Counted from the stretch's first letter, positions 41,645-51,176 are shown. The stretch is DNA of 64,000 nt from Leifsonia sp. PS1209 (GCF_012317045.1 NZ_CP051154.1:1302001-1366000); one strand, 5' to 3'. The notes: generated by a model not told the origin, from the sequence alone. Numbers and translations are program-made.

Positions 41645-42091
41645 ATGTACCGACCCGATCACGCGAACCACACCGCGACCACCGCCCACCACGACGACCG
41701 TGTGCAGTTCCTCGTCGTCGGTGACGAGTCGTCGCTGACCGAGCTCGAAGCCGAGCTCGCGCTGCTTCCGCTGTGCGCTCGCGGCCGGGTCTTCGTGGAG
41801 GTCGGAGACGCGGACGAGATCGTCCAGCTGGCCACCCCGATGCGCATGACCGTCACCTGGCTCACCCGCCACAACCGCAGCGGCCGCCCGGGAACCGGCG
41901 AACGCTGCGCTAGGGGAGAGGCCGCCACCCGCGCGGTCCGCGCCTGGACCACCGAGATGCTCTGCGATGGACCGGGCGAGACCCGCGTCATCCTGACCGG
42001 CGGCTTCGCCCTGGTCTCCGAGGTGCGCGACCACCTCGAATCGGTCGTCGGCATGCCCGCCGACGCCATCGTCGCCCCCGCCTACCACTGA
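41645..42091 (+). CDS. SIP-like (siderophore-interacting, NAD(P)H-domain) protein
   Basis: 148 residues, corresponding to the C-terminal SIP domain of siderophore-interacting ferric reductases: VQFLVVGDESSLTELEAELALLP, RVFVEVGDADEI and the late WTTEMLCDGPGETRVILTGG. The N-terminal FAD-binding domain is absent, so it may partner another flavoprotein or bind only the nicotinamide cofactor. It has no ribosome site, consistent with a leaderless message. The upstream iron box places it in the iron-limitation regulon. Confidence 0.87.
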   Translation: MYRPDHANHTATTAHHDDRVQFLVVGDESSLTELEAELALLPLCARGRVFVEVGDADEIVQLATPMRMTVTWLTRHNRSGRPGTGERCARGEAATRAVRAWTTEMLCDGPGETRVILTGGFALVSEVRDHLESVVGMPADAIVAPAYH

Positions 42092-42146
42092 CGGCGCCCC
42101 GCGCACCCTCACGGCGCTCCCCTGACCTCACGGCGTCACCGCGGCG

Positions 42147-43013
42147 TCACACGCGGGTGTCCACCCCCACGAGCTGTTCGGTGATCGTCCACAGGTCGCG
42201 GCCGAGCTGCGCGTCTTTCGCCTGCGCGGCGGTGGGACCGTTGGCGCTGAGGCGGTCGAAGTACGTTCCGCTCGGCGCACCGACCGGAGCCTCCGCGGCG
42301 AGGCGGACGAGCGGAGCCGCCCCGGCCTCGACGGGGACGCCGTAGCCGTTGCGGGTGACGAACGCCCCGAACCGGATCAGCGGCGACGTGCGGCCGAAGT
42401 TGGTCGCGATCGTGCCCGGATGGAACGAGAACGCGTCGACGCCCGTGCCGGTGAGACGCTCCGCCAGCTCCCTGATGAACAGGATGGTCGCCAGCTTGGC
42501 CGTGCCGTATGCCCGCCAGCCGCCCAGCCAGGCGCGCTTCTCCCAGTCGAGGTCGTCGAGGCGGAGGTGACCGAAGCGGTTGGCGAGGCTGGCCGTGGAC
42601 ACGACCCGCACATCCCGGCCCAGCGCCGCCGTCTGTTCCAGCCGGGGCCGCAGCAGGTGGGTGAGCAGGAACGGCGCCAGATGGTTGGCCTGGATGGTGC
42701 GCTCGTGGCCGTCGACCGTGAGCTCGCGCTTGGCGTTCAGGCCGCCGGCGTTGTTGGCGAGGACGTCGATGGTGTCGTAGCGGTCGAGCAGCGCGCTGGC
42801 GAGCGCCCGCACCTCGTCGAGCTTCTCGAAGTCGGCGAGGAACGGCGTCGCCCCGATCTTCTCCGCGATGCCCCTGGTGCGCTCCGGGTTGCGCCCGACC
42901 ACCGCCACCTCGTTGCCCTGCTCGGAGAGCCGCTGGGCGGCGACCAGCCCGATCCCGGAACTCGCACCGGTCAGGACGATCGTGCGCCGGGAACCCTCGG
43001 ACGCTGCGGTCAT
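42147..43013 (-). CDS. SDR-family oxidoreductase (retinol-dehydrogenase-like)
   Basis: 288 residues. The cofactor loop is TGASSGIGLV, GRNPER after strand 2 suggests NADP, then NNAGG and the extended TVDGHERTIQANHLAPFLLT typical of the RDH/WWOX group. The catalytic YGTAKLA follows a serine in VSTASLA. The ATG at 43013 has AAAGGTGG upstream and overlaps the stop of the next upstream gene (ATGA). It is coupled to the small HExxH protein and the flavoprotein. The substrate is unknown. Confidence 0.91.
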   Translation of the reverse strand: MTAASEGSRRTIVLTGASSGIGLVAAQRLSEQGNEVAVVGRNPERTRGIAEKIGATPFLADFEKLDEVRALASALLDRYDTIDVLANNAGGLNAKRELTVDGHERTIQANHLAPFLLTHLLRPRLEQTAALGRDVRVVSTASLANRFGHLRLDDLDWEKRAWLGGWRAYGTAKLATILFIRELAERLTGTGVDAFSFHPGTIATNFGRTSPLIRFGAFVTRNGYGVPVEAGAAPLVRLAAEAPVGAPSGTYFDRLSANGPTAAQAKDAQLGRDLWTITEQLVGVDTRV

Positions 43014-43375
43014 CGGTAGCCACCTTTCTCGAGGCCGGCCTCGATTTCGAAACGGTTCTTCAGCGGATCCCGTCCGGAGACGAGGTAGAGCAGAGGGAAC
43101 ACCATGCCGTAACGCTGCCACTGACGCTTGTGAATCGCCTCGTGCTCCAGGATGTCGTCCGAGACGTTCTGCGCGGTGAGGTAGCAGCCTCCGACGCACG
43201 AACCGCCCCTGCCGAACGTGCGCTCCGGCATCCCGCGGAACACGAACAGCCCGGCGCGGCGCTCGACGCGGCCCGTGCTCCAGATGAAGCCCCAGACCAA
43301 GCCGACGGCCGTGGCGTAGAGGTAGCCGAGTGTGCTGATCGGGGAGTCGAACAGCACGCGGGTGATCACGCGCAT
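43010..43375 (-). CDS. Small HExxH-motif membrane protein
   Basis: 121 residues. One or two hydrophobic segments occupy about 10-33. There is a CVGGC pair (C60, C64) and the zinc-protease-like HEAIH at 78-82. A glutamate in NRFEIEAG lies 27 residues later, as in gluzincins. Homologs in actinobacteria are often labelled Fe-S oxidoreductase without obvious basis. The ATG at 43375 lies 4 bases after the stop of the flavoprotein gene, and its stop overlaps the SDR start, so it belongs to a three-gene operon. Protease activity is plausible but unproven; it lacks a typical full protease domain. Confidence 0.82.
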   Translation of the reverse strand: MRVITRVLFDSPISTLGYLYATAVGLVWGFIWSTGRVERRAGLFVFRGMPERTFGRGGSCVGGCYLTAQNVSDDILEHEAIHKRQWQRYGMVFPLLYLVSGRDPLKNRFEIEAGLEKGGYR

Positions 43376-43379
43376 CCCG

Positions 43380-44828
43380 TTATTCCTTCGGCCGGCCGTA
43401 CGTTTCGAGCAGCCGCAGCCAGACCTCGCTGAGAGTCGGGTACGACGGCACGGCGTGCCAGAGGCGGGAGAGGGGGACCTCGCCGACCACTGCGATGGTG
43501 GCCGAGTGCAGCAGCTCGCCGACATCCTGCCCGACGAAGGTGACCCCGAGGACGACCTGACGGTCCTCGTCGACGACCATCCTCGCCTTCCCCACGTAGT
43601 TGTCCGCGGCGATGCTCGCGCCAGAGACCCCGCTGATCTCGTAGTCGACCACCCTGGTGCGGTATCCGGCCTTCTCGGCGGCTGCGGCCGTGAGGCCGAC
43701 GGACGCGACCTCCGGGTCGGTGAACGTGACCTGCGGCACCGACTGGTGATCGGCCGTCGCCACGTAGGTGCCCCACGGCTCGAGGGAGACCGTCGCCCCC
43801 TTCGCCCTGGCCGCGATCGCGTCTCCCGCGGCCCGCGCCTGGTACTTGCCCTGGTGGGTGAGCAGCGCGCGGTGGTTGACGTCGCCGACGCCGTAGAGCC
43901 ATCCACCGTCGACCGGCTCGCCGTCGGCGCCGAGGACGCGCATCGAGTCGTCGACGTTCAGCCACGCCCCGCCTTCGAGACCGAAGGCCTCCAGGCCGAG
44001 GCCCGCGGTGTGCGGGATGCGTCCCGTCGCCACGAGGAGTTCGTCGGTGCGGATGGTGGTGCCGTCGTCGAGCGTGAGCTGGAAGCCGTCGTCGTCCGTG
44101 CGCTCGACGGCGGTCGGGGACACGTCGAGGTGCAGGTTCGCGCCGAGTTCGCGCAGCGAGTCCGCGACGAGTTCCCCGGCGAACGGCTCGTTCGCGCCGA
44201 GCAGGCCGCTGCGGGAGACGAGGTGCACCTCCGTGCCGAAGCCGGCGTACGCCGTGGCCATCTCGACCCCGACGACACCGCCGCCGAGGATCGCGAGCGA
44301 CACGGGCACGCGCTGGACGCTCGTGGCGTCCCTGCTCGTCCACGGCTCGCTCTCGCGGAGGCCCGGGATGTCGGGAAGGAGGGAGGCGGAACCGGTGCAG
44401 ACGGCGACGGCGTGCTTTGCCGTGAGCACCGTCTCTGTGCCGTCCTCGGCCGTCACGGTCACCTCGCGGACACCGGTGATGACGGCGTGGCCCCTGACGA
44501 GGTCGATGCCCGCTCCGTTCAGCCACTCCACCTGCCCGTCGTCTTTCCAGTCGCTCGTCATGACGTCGCGGCGCCGGAGCACCGCCTCCACGTCGAGCCG
44601 GCCGGTGACGGCCTCGCGCGTCCCGCCGACCCGTTGCGCCGCGCGCAGCAGCGCTCCGGAACGGAGCAGCGCCTTCGACGGCATGCAGGCCCAGTACGAG
44701 CACTCGCCTCCGACCAGCTCGGCCTCCACGATCACGGTGCGCATCCCGCCCTGCACCGCCCGGTCGGCGACGTTCTCGCCCACCGCTCCCGCTCCGATCA
44801 CGATCACGTCGTATTCGTTGCTGCTCAT
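43380..44828 (-). CDS. Dihydrolipoamide dehydrogenase-like pyridine nucleotide-disulfide oxidoreductase
   Basis: 482 residues. It has FAD-binding VIGAGAVGEN, redox disulfide GGECSYWACMPSK (C43, C48), NAD-binding ILGGGVVGVE and YGVGDVNHRALLTHQGKYQA. At the C-terminal dimer site the usual HPTLSE reads YPTLSE, so the catalytic histidine is tyrosine, as in soluble transhydrogenase-type members. Electron transfer to quinones or other acceptors is therefore more likely than classical lipoamide chemistry. The ATG at 44828 follows an AGGAGAG site. It is in an operon with the HExxH protein and SDR. Confidence 0.91.
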   Translation of the reverse strand: MSSNEYDVIVIGAGAVGENVADRAVQGGMRTVIVEAELVGGECSYWACMPSKALLRSGALLRAAQRVGGTREAVTGRLDVEAVLRRRDVMTSDWKDDGQVEWLNGAGIDLVRGHAVITGVREVTVTAEDGTETVLTAKHAVAVCTGSASLLPDIPGLRESEPWTSRDATSVQRVPVSLAILGGGVVGVEMATAYAGFGTEVHLVSRSGLLGANEPFAGELVADSLRELGANLHLDVSPTAVERTDDDGFQLTLDDGTTIRTDELLVATGRIPHTAGLGLEAFGLEGGAWLNVDDSMRVLGADGEPVDGGWLYGVGDVNHRALLTHQGKYQARAAGDAIAARAKGATVSLEPWGTYVATADHQSVPQVTFTDPEVASVGLTAAAAEKAGYRTRVVDYEISGVSGASIAADNYVGKARMVVDEDRQVVLGVTFVGQDVGELLHSATIAVVGEVPLSRLWHAVPSYPTLSEVWLRLLETYGRPKE

Positions 44829-44881
44829 GCTCTCTCCTGTCGATTCGTTGTCGTGCGGGGTGGTCGGGGAGGGGGACGCCA

Positions 44882-45667
<786 letters not shown>

Positions 45668-45689
45668 GTCTCCCAAGCTACCTCCGCCG

Positions 45690-46673
45690 TCAGGACGCGT
45701 CATCGGCAGGGCGCGGATCTGTGGAGAGATGGCGAGCGGCGCCGCCTGTGGAGGAACCGCCGCCCGCGCCAGCCGCGCCGCCCGCGCCGCCCGCGCCAGC
45801 CGCGCCGCCCACGCCGCCAGCGCCGCCGCCCAGCCGCCCGGTCAGCGCGCCCAGGATCCGCAGGATCACGGCCATGTCGCGCCCCGCCGCATCCGGGGAC
45901 TCCGGCGCGAACTCCGTGATCGCAGCACCGGCCAGCTCGAACCGCCCGCGCAGCGCCCGCACCGCGTCGCACAGCGCCTCCGGCTGTACCCCGAACGGCT
46001 CCGGGTGTCCGATGCCGCTGATGGTGGCCGGGTCGAGCACATCCAGGTCGATGTGCACGTACACAGACGTCGCTCCCGTCGCCTCGACAGCCGCGACCAG
46101 GGCGGCCGGGTCGTCGAGGTCGGCCGGGCCGAGCATCCGGATGCCTGCCTCGTCGATGTACGCCGACTCGTCGTCGTCGAGTGCGCGCGTCCCGGCCAGG
46201 ATCACCTGCGCGGGGGAGAGGAGGGATGGTCCGGTAGACGCGAGCCCGTCCGGTGCGTCGCCGAGGAGGGCGCGCACGACCATGCCGTGGAAGGCGCTCG
46301 ACGGGGAGGATCCCACGTCGTTGATGTCGGCGTGCGCGTCGAACCAGACCAGGGCGACCGATCCCGGCTCTGCGACGGCGACCGCGTGCTGGACGCTGGC
46401 GAGGTCGGCGGCGCAGTCCCCGCCGATCGTGACCACCGGCGCGTCGAGCAGCATGAGCTCGGCCGTCGCAGCGTCGCGCACGGTCGTGAGCGCGGAGAAC
46501 CGGTGCACGCCGGTGCCGAGGGATTCGCCCGCCGCGGCGGGGACGGGCACCACGGTGGTCGCGGCGGCGGGCAGGTCGCCCCTGATCGCCTCCGCCCCGT
46601 CGATCAGCCGCATGGCCCGCGACGATCCGGACCCCTGCCACTGCGGCACCACCAGGAAGGACGCGCCGCTCAT
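45690..46673 (-). CDS. Arginase/agmatinase-family protein with His-to-Cys change
   Basis: 327 residues. Metal-binding motifs are WFDAHADIN and HIDLDVLDP. The first motif, normally GGDH, is GGDC here (GGDCAADLAS), replacing one manganese ligand. The last ~55 residues are a low-complexity Gly/Ala stretch rich in GGAGG units, then STDPRPADDAS. The family cleaves guanidino compounds to urea. The substitution occurs in some actinobacterial homologs and may change metal or substrate. The ATG at 46673 follows GGGAGAC. Confidence 0.87.
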   Translation of the reverse strand: MSGASFLVVPQWQGSGSSRAMRLIDGAEAIRGDLPAAATTVVPVPAAAGESLGTGVHRFSALTTVRDAATAELMLLDAPVVTIGGDCAADLASVQHAVAVAEPGSVALVWFDAHADINDVGSSPSSAFHGMVVRALLGDAPDGLASTGPSLLSPAQVILAGTRALDDDESAYIDEAGIRMLGPADLDDPAALVAAVEATGATSVYVHIDLDVLDPATISGIGHPEPFGVQPEALCDAVRALRGRFELAGAAITEFAPESPDAAGRDMAVILRILGALTGRLGGGAGGVGGAAGAGGAGGAAGAGGGSSTGGAARHLSTDPRPADDAS

Positions 46674-46699
46674 CCGTCTCCCGCCTCCGCCGCCACCCG

Positions 46700-47476
46700 T
46701 CACTGACCGGGGGTGTACGGCGCCGACGACGCCGGGTCGGCCGTCACGGCGGGCTGCGCGGGTGCTCCGCCGGTCTTGAGGGCGGCGAGGCGCGCCTCGA
46801 CCTCCGTCATCTCGCCGAGGTCGTCGAGCTGGTTGAACTGCGCGTCCAGGCTGGAGGCCGCGAGCTCCGACGCTCCGCGGACCCTCGCCTCCTCGCGGCG
46901 GATCTTCTCCTCGAAGCGGCTGACCTCGCTGGTGGGGTCGAGGATGTCGACGCTCTTGACCGCATCCATCACCTGCGACTGCGCCTGGGCGCTCTTGGCC
47001 CTGGCGATCAGCTCGGAGCGCTTGCTCTTGAGCTGTTCGAGCTTGGTCTTCATGCCGTTGAGGCCGGACTTCAGCTTCTCGACCACCTCGGTCTGCGCCG
47101 CGATCTGCGGCTCAGCGGCCTTCGCCTCGTTCTCCGAGGAGATCTGGCGCTGCAGGGCGACCTTCGCGAGGTTGTCGAACTTGTCGGCGTTCGCGGTGTC
47201 GCCGCCGGAGCGGTACGTGTCGGCCTGCTTGCTCGCCGCGAGGGCCTTCTGGCCCCACGACGATGCCGCTTCGACGTCTTCCGCGTGGTCGTCTTCGAGC
47301 AGGCGGAGGTTGCCGATCGTCTCCGCGATGGCGCTCTCCGCGTCGGCGATGCTGTTGGTGAAGTCGCGGACCATCTGGTCGAGCATCTTCTCCGGGTCTT
47401 CCGCCTGGTCGATGAGCGCGTTCACGTTCGCTCTCAGCAGCTGTGAGATCCGACCGAAAATGGACTGTTTTGCCAT
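46700..47476 (-). CDS. PspA/IM30-family protein
   Basis: 258 residues, almost wholly alpha-helical coiled coil. It begins IFGRISQLLRANVNALIDQAEDPEKML and continues with QMVRDFTNSIADAE, the diagnostic PspA N-terminus. The last ~20 residues are flexible and Pro/Ala-rich. It forms membrane-associated assemblies that guard cell-envelope integrity. The ATG at 47476 has GAAAGGAAAAC upstream. It follows the TPM-domain gene by 37 bp on the same strand, a common actinobacterial pairing that suggests joint work at the membrane. Confidence 0.95.
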   Translation of the reverse strand: MAKQSIFGRISQLLRANVNALIDQAEDPEKMLDQMVRDFTNSIADAESAIAETIGNLRLLEDDHAEDVEAASSWGQKALAASKQADTYRSGGDTANADKFDNLAKVALQRQISSENEAKAAEPQIAAQTEVVEKLKSGLNGMKTKLEQLKSKRSELIARAKSAQAQSQVMDAVKSVDILDPTSEVSRFEEKIRREEARVRGASELAASSLDAQFNQLDDLGEMTEVEARLAALKTGGAPAQPAVTADPASSAPYTPGQ

Positions 47477-47513
47477 CGTGTTTTCCTTTCGCTGAGGCCC
47501 CCGGTCAGGCGCC

Positions 47514-49589
47514 TTAGAACCGTCCGCCTCCGCGGCGCGAGCGGGTTCCGCCCCCGCCGAAGCTTCCCGAGCTGAACCCGCCGCCGCCGCTGCGACTGCG
47601 GCTTCCTCCGCCACCGCCGCCTCCGCCGAAGAGTCCGCCGCCTCCACCGCCGCCGCCGAGCACGGAGTTGATCAGGATGCCGCCGAGGATCGCCCCCATC
47701 GCTCCGTTCCCTCCGCCGCGATTGCCGCCGCCGGAGCCGCCTCCGCTGAACCCGCCGCCTCCGAACAGGCCGCCGAGGTCGCCAAGGCCGCCGGAATCCG
47801 GCTGGAACCCGCCAACGTCGCGCTGGGCGAGCTGCGTCGCCTCCTCGGCCAGCTGGGCGGCGCGCTGCGCCTGGGCGAGTGCGGTCACCGGGTCGGCCGT
47901 TGCCGTCGCCTCGGCCTGCACGACCAGCCGTCCTGCCTCGGCCAGCCGGGTGCGTGCCTCCGGTCCGACGGCTCCGCGGCGAGCGGTGATGAAGTCTTCG
48001 CACGCGGACACCCGGGAGCGCGCGGCGAGGAGCGTCTGCTGCAGCGACGCCTGGGCGCGCTGGGTCTGCTGTCGCGCATCCCGCACGTTCTGCAGCACGC
48101 CGTCGATGTTCTGATTGGCGGCTGCAAGTCGCTGGGCGATCTCCAGCGGGTTGATCGGGCCGGCTGCGATCTTCGATCTGACGTCGGCGACCGTCTGCTC
48201 CGTGGCGGCGACGACCCCGGCGACGGCCCCTGTCGCGTCGTCGGTCGCCGCGATGGTGCGCGCCTCCGCGAGGTCGCTCTCCAGCTCGGAGATGGTGGAG
48301 TCGATGGTCTGCTGCGCCGTCCCGAGGTCTGCGCCGACCCTGTCGACCGCGTCGAGCAGCAGCTTGGCCTGGTCGACGGACTCTTCGGCCGCCCGGACGC
48401 CGATCGCCGCGGCGCTGGTGTCCCCGGCATCGCTCTTCTGCTTCGCGGCCGTCAGAGCCGTTGTCACGAACGCGAGCCGCTCCGTCGCCTGGTGGATGTT
48501 GTCCTGCACGGTCGCGAGGGATGCCGCCGTGTACGTCGAGGACAGGGTGGCGAAGGTGGCGGCCGTCTGGTCGAGCCTTCCGTGGACCGTGTCCGCTGCT
48601 GTCTGCACCTCCGCCGTCGCCTGCGGGATGCGCTTCTCCAGCGCGCGCAGTTCGTCGAACGCGTCCGCCTGCTTGTCCAGGGCGTCGTTGGCCGCCGCGC
48701 AGAGCTGCACGATCTGGGCGTTCCACTCGCGCTTCTGCTGGTCGGTGTCCGGTTCGGCGTCGTCGAGCCTCTGCTTGAGGGTGAAGGCGTCTCTCAGCTG
48801 CGCTTTCGCCGCATCCAGTGCCGCCTGGAACGGCACGACGGAGTCTGCTCCGTACTGCGCCGTCGCGAAGCCCAGCTCCTCCTCGCTGGTGCGGATGGCG
48901 TCGTCCGTCTGCACCAGGGCGGACCCCGCGCGACGTTCGAGATCGACGAGCGGAATGGTCTGCAGCTCGCTCTGCGGGGTCTGCGGCTGCCCGCCGGCGG
49001 CGACCTTCTTCCGCGAACGCGAGCGGACCACGAAGAAGATGATGACGCCGATGACCACGACGGCGATGATGAACACCCAGAAGAACCCTGCGCCGCCCCC
49101 TCCGCCTCCGACGGCGTCTCCGAGCCCGGTGGCAGCCGCGACGGCGGCGCCCGACCAGTCGCCTGCGCGCAGTTTCGGCTCGATGTCGTTCTGCTCGATC
49201 TGCGTGAGCTGGTCGGCGGACACCGGCCCTGCGTCGTCCCCGGACAGGTAGTACGCACGCCCGTCCGTGGCGACGGCCAGCAGGTAGTCGGACGGACCGA
49301 GGTTGTTCTGCGCCGCGGTCTCGTTGGCCCAGTCCGCCGCATCCGTCGGGTTGGTGAACCGGTCGACGTAGACCACGAACAGGTCGATCTTGTGGTCGGT
49401 GTACAGCTTGTCGGTCGCCGCCTCGATGGTCGACACCTGCGACGTGACCACCCCGGCCTGATCGACAACGTGGCCGGAGCCGAGGTCGACCGGGTCGACA
49501 GCGCTCGCCATCGACGCTGTGCCGAGGGCAGAGCCGAACACCAGTCCGATCGCCAGCAGGAATCCGCCACGTACGCGTCGTCGGTGCAT
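47514..49589 (-). CDS. TPM-domain membrane protein with long coiled coil
   Basis: 691 residues. A signal peptide ends near residue 30 (ASMASAVDP), followed by an extracytoplasmic TPM domain (~35-160; VVDQAGVVTSQV, DLFVVYVDRFTNPTD, YLLAVATDGRAYYLSGDD). A membrane helix follows (~165-190, FFWVFIIAVVVIGVIIFFVV) and then a cytosolic ~400-residue coiled coil. The end is a Gly/Ser/Arg-rich tail with GGGG runs. TPM domains occur in photosystem II repair and unknown bacterial proteins. It is upstream of PspA in one operon, so an envelope-stress role is likely. Confidence 0.92.
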   Translation of the reverse strand: MHRRRVRGGFLLAIGLVFGSALGTASMASAVDPVDLGSGHVVDQAGVVTSQVSTIEAATDKLYTDHKIDLFVVYVDRFTNPTDAADWANETAAQNNLGPSDYLLAVATDGRAYYLSGDDAGPVSADQLTQIEQNDIEPKLRAGDWSGAAVAAATGLGDAVGGGGGGAGFFWVFIIAVVVIGVIIFFVVRSRSRKKVAAGGQPQTPQSELQTIPLVDLERRAGSALVQTDDAIRTSEEELGFATAQYGADSVVPFQAALDAAKAQLRDAFTLKQRLDDAEPDTDQQKREWNAQIVQLCAAANDALDKQADAFDELRALEKRIPQATAEVQTAADTVHGRLDQTAATFATLSSTYTAASLATVQDNIHQATERLAFVTTALTAAKQKSDAGDTSAAAIGVRAAEESVDQAKLLLDAVDRVGADLGTAQQTIDSTISELESDLAEARTIAATDDATGAVAGVVAATEQTVADVRSKIAAGPINPLEIAQRLAAANQNIDGVLQNVRDARQQTQRAQASLQQTLLAARSRVSACEDFITARRGAVGPEARTRLAEAGRLVVQAEATATADPVTALAQAQRAAQLAEEATQLAQRDVGGFQPDSGGLGDLGGLFGGGGFSGGGSGGGNRGGGNGAMGAILGGILINSVLGGGGGGGGLFGGGGGGGGSRSRSGGGGFSSGSFGGGGTRSRRGGGRF

Positions 49590-49757
49590 CTACTCACTCT
49601 CTCGAGTCGGTGGTACCAGCCGAGTCTATTGGGGGCTCGGGAAGACGCGCCAGGGCTCCGCCGCCGCCGTGTGTTTCACCCTGTTACACGCGGGATGCGT
49701 CCTCCTCCGCCTCCGAACAGAATGGACGGGACGCACACCAATGGGAGAGGAGCAGGC

Positions 49758-50507
49758 ATGGGCATCCAGGGTCGCTCCCTCGCCGTGGTCGAGGCCACCC
49801 GTTTCCGCGGTGACGACCCGGAGTACCACGGCTACGTGCAGCTGCTCGTCGGCGCCGTGATCGCCGAAGCCCAGTCGCAGGGCTGGGCCGTGTCGAGGCT
49901 CGCCGCCGACGACGGCGTGGATGCGCTCCTCGCCCGCACGGAGGCGGCCGACGCCATCGTGGTGATGGGCGGCGAGGACATCGCGCCCCGCTTCTACGGC
50001 GGAAGCACCGGATATCCGGGGGAGAGCCGCCACCTCGAGACGGCGGACGAGGCACAGCTCGCGCTGGTGCGCCGCGCCGTCGAGCGGGAGACGCCGCTGC
50101 TCGGAATCTGCCGCGGCCTGCAGATCCTCAACGTCGCCTTCGGCGGCACCATCGTGCAGCACCTCGGCGACGACAGCACGCACAGGAACCACGGCGTCCC
50201 GATCCGCCAGATCATGGCGTCGCATCCGGTCGCCATCGCCGAGGACAGCCTCACGGCCGACCTGCTCGGCGCGACGTCGGTGGACGTGCAGAGCGCCCAC
50301 CACCAGGCAGTGGATGCGGTGGGCTCCGGCCTCCGCGTCACCGGCCGCGCTCCCGACGGCCACGTCGAGGCGCTCGAACACGAGACGGCGCCGGTCATCG
50401 CGGTGCAGTGGCACCCGGAGGACCCGGGAGCGCCCGCCGGCCAGCTGGCCGCGCTGATCGCGCACCTGTCCGGCGTCCAGTCGGCCGCCGTGGCCGCCGT
50501 CGCCTGA
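49758..50507 (+). CDS. Class I glutamine amidotransferase, gamma-glutamyl-GABA hydrolase (PuuD)-like
   Basis: 249 residues. The nucleophile is in LGICRGLQILN (Cys ~117), and the His-Glu pair is in VQWHPEDP (~217-219). GGEDIAPRFYGG at ~74 and QSAHHQAVD at ~174 are typical of peptidase C26/PuuD. It hydrolyses gamma-glutamyl amides, for example in putrescine breakdown. The ATG at 49758 has GAGAGGAGC upstream; the longer frame overlapping the TPM gene antisense is false. It stands alone between divergent TPM and convergent pcm genes. Confidence 0.92.
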   Translation: MGIQGRSLAVVEATRFRGDDPEYHGYVQLLVGAVIAEAQSQGWAVSRLAADDGVDALLARTEAADAIVVMGGEDIAPRFYGGSTGYPGESRHLETADEAQLALVRRAVERETPLLGICRGLQILNVAFGGTIVQHLGDDSTHRNHGVPIRQIMASHPVAIAEDSLTADLLGATSVDVQSAHHQAVDAVGSGLRVTGRAPDGHVEALEHETAPVIAVQWHPEDPGAPAGQLAALIAHLSGVQSAAVAAVA

Positions 50508-50549
50508 CCCGGCCCAACCGGCCGGACCAGCCCCGACCGGCCCGAGCCG

Positions 50550-51176
50550 TCACCCGCCGTCCGGCCCCCACCCCGCCTCGCCGACCAGCGGCACGAACGC
50601 CACAGCGCCCAGGTTCGTCGACACCAGCCCGCCGTCGTCCGTCCGCGTGAACGCCGCGAGGTGCTGCGCCCCGCCTGCCCGCCCGATCGGCATCACGATC
50701 CTGCCGCCCGGCGCGAGCTGGGCGACCCACGCCCGCGGCACATCCGGGCCGGTCGCCGCCGCGACGATCACGTCGTACGGAGCACCCCCCGGCCAGCCGA
50801 GCGTGCCGTCGCCCGTGACCACGTTCACCCGGTAGCCCAGAGCTTCGAGGGTCGCCGCCGCGGTGACCGCGAGATCCGGATGCCGTTCGACGCTGACCAC
50901 GCGGTGCCCGAGCTCCGCCGCGACGGCCGCCGCGTACCCGGAGCCCGTCCCGATGTCGAGCACGGCGTCCTCCGGACCGATCCGCGCTGCTTCCAGCATG
51001 AGAGCCACGATGTACGGCTGCGAGATGGTCTGTCCGTCGCCGATCGGCAGGGGATGGTCGTCGTACGCGTATCGCGCCTGCTCGTCCGGCACGAACAGGT
51101 GCCGTGGCACACGCCGCATCGCGTCGAGGACCCGCTGGTCCTCGATCCCGCGGGGGACGAGCTGCTGCTCGACCAT
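50550..51176 (-). CDS. pcm: Protein-L-isoaspartate O-methyltransferase
   Basis: 208 residues. It opens with the family's MVEQQLVPRGIED and RVPRHLFVPDEQARYAY. SAM motif I is LDIGTGSGYAA, preceded by DGQTISQPYIVALML. It methylates isoaspartyl residues in damaged proteins using SAM, starting their repair. The ATG at 51176 gives a slightly short N-terminus compared with some homologs, but no better upstream start exists in frame. It is 37 bp downstream of the sugar kinase gene on the same strand. Confidence 0.95.
   Translation of the reverse strand: MVEQQLVPRGIEDQRVLDAMRRVPRHLFVPDEQARYAYDDHPLPIGDGQTISQPYIVALMLEAARIGPEDAVLDIGTGSGYAAAVAAELGHRVVSVERHPDLAVTAAATLEALGYRVNVVTGDGTLGWPGGAPYDVIVAAATGPDVPRAWVAQLAPGGRIVMPIGRAGGAQHLAAFTRTDDGGLVSTNLGAVAFVPLVGEAGWGPDGG

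Noticed and set aside
48492..49757. Long rightward frame upstream of the glutamine amidotransferase
   Set aside because: It runs antisense to the TPM gene with Arg/Val-rich, non-family sequence. The ATG at 49758 with its own ribosome site is sufficient.
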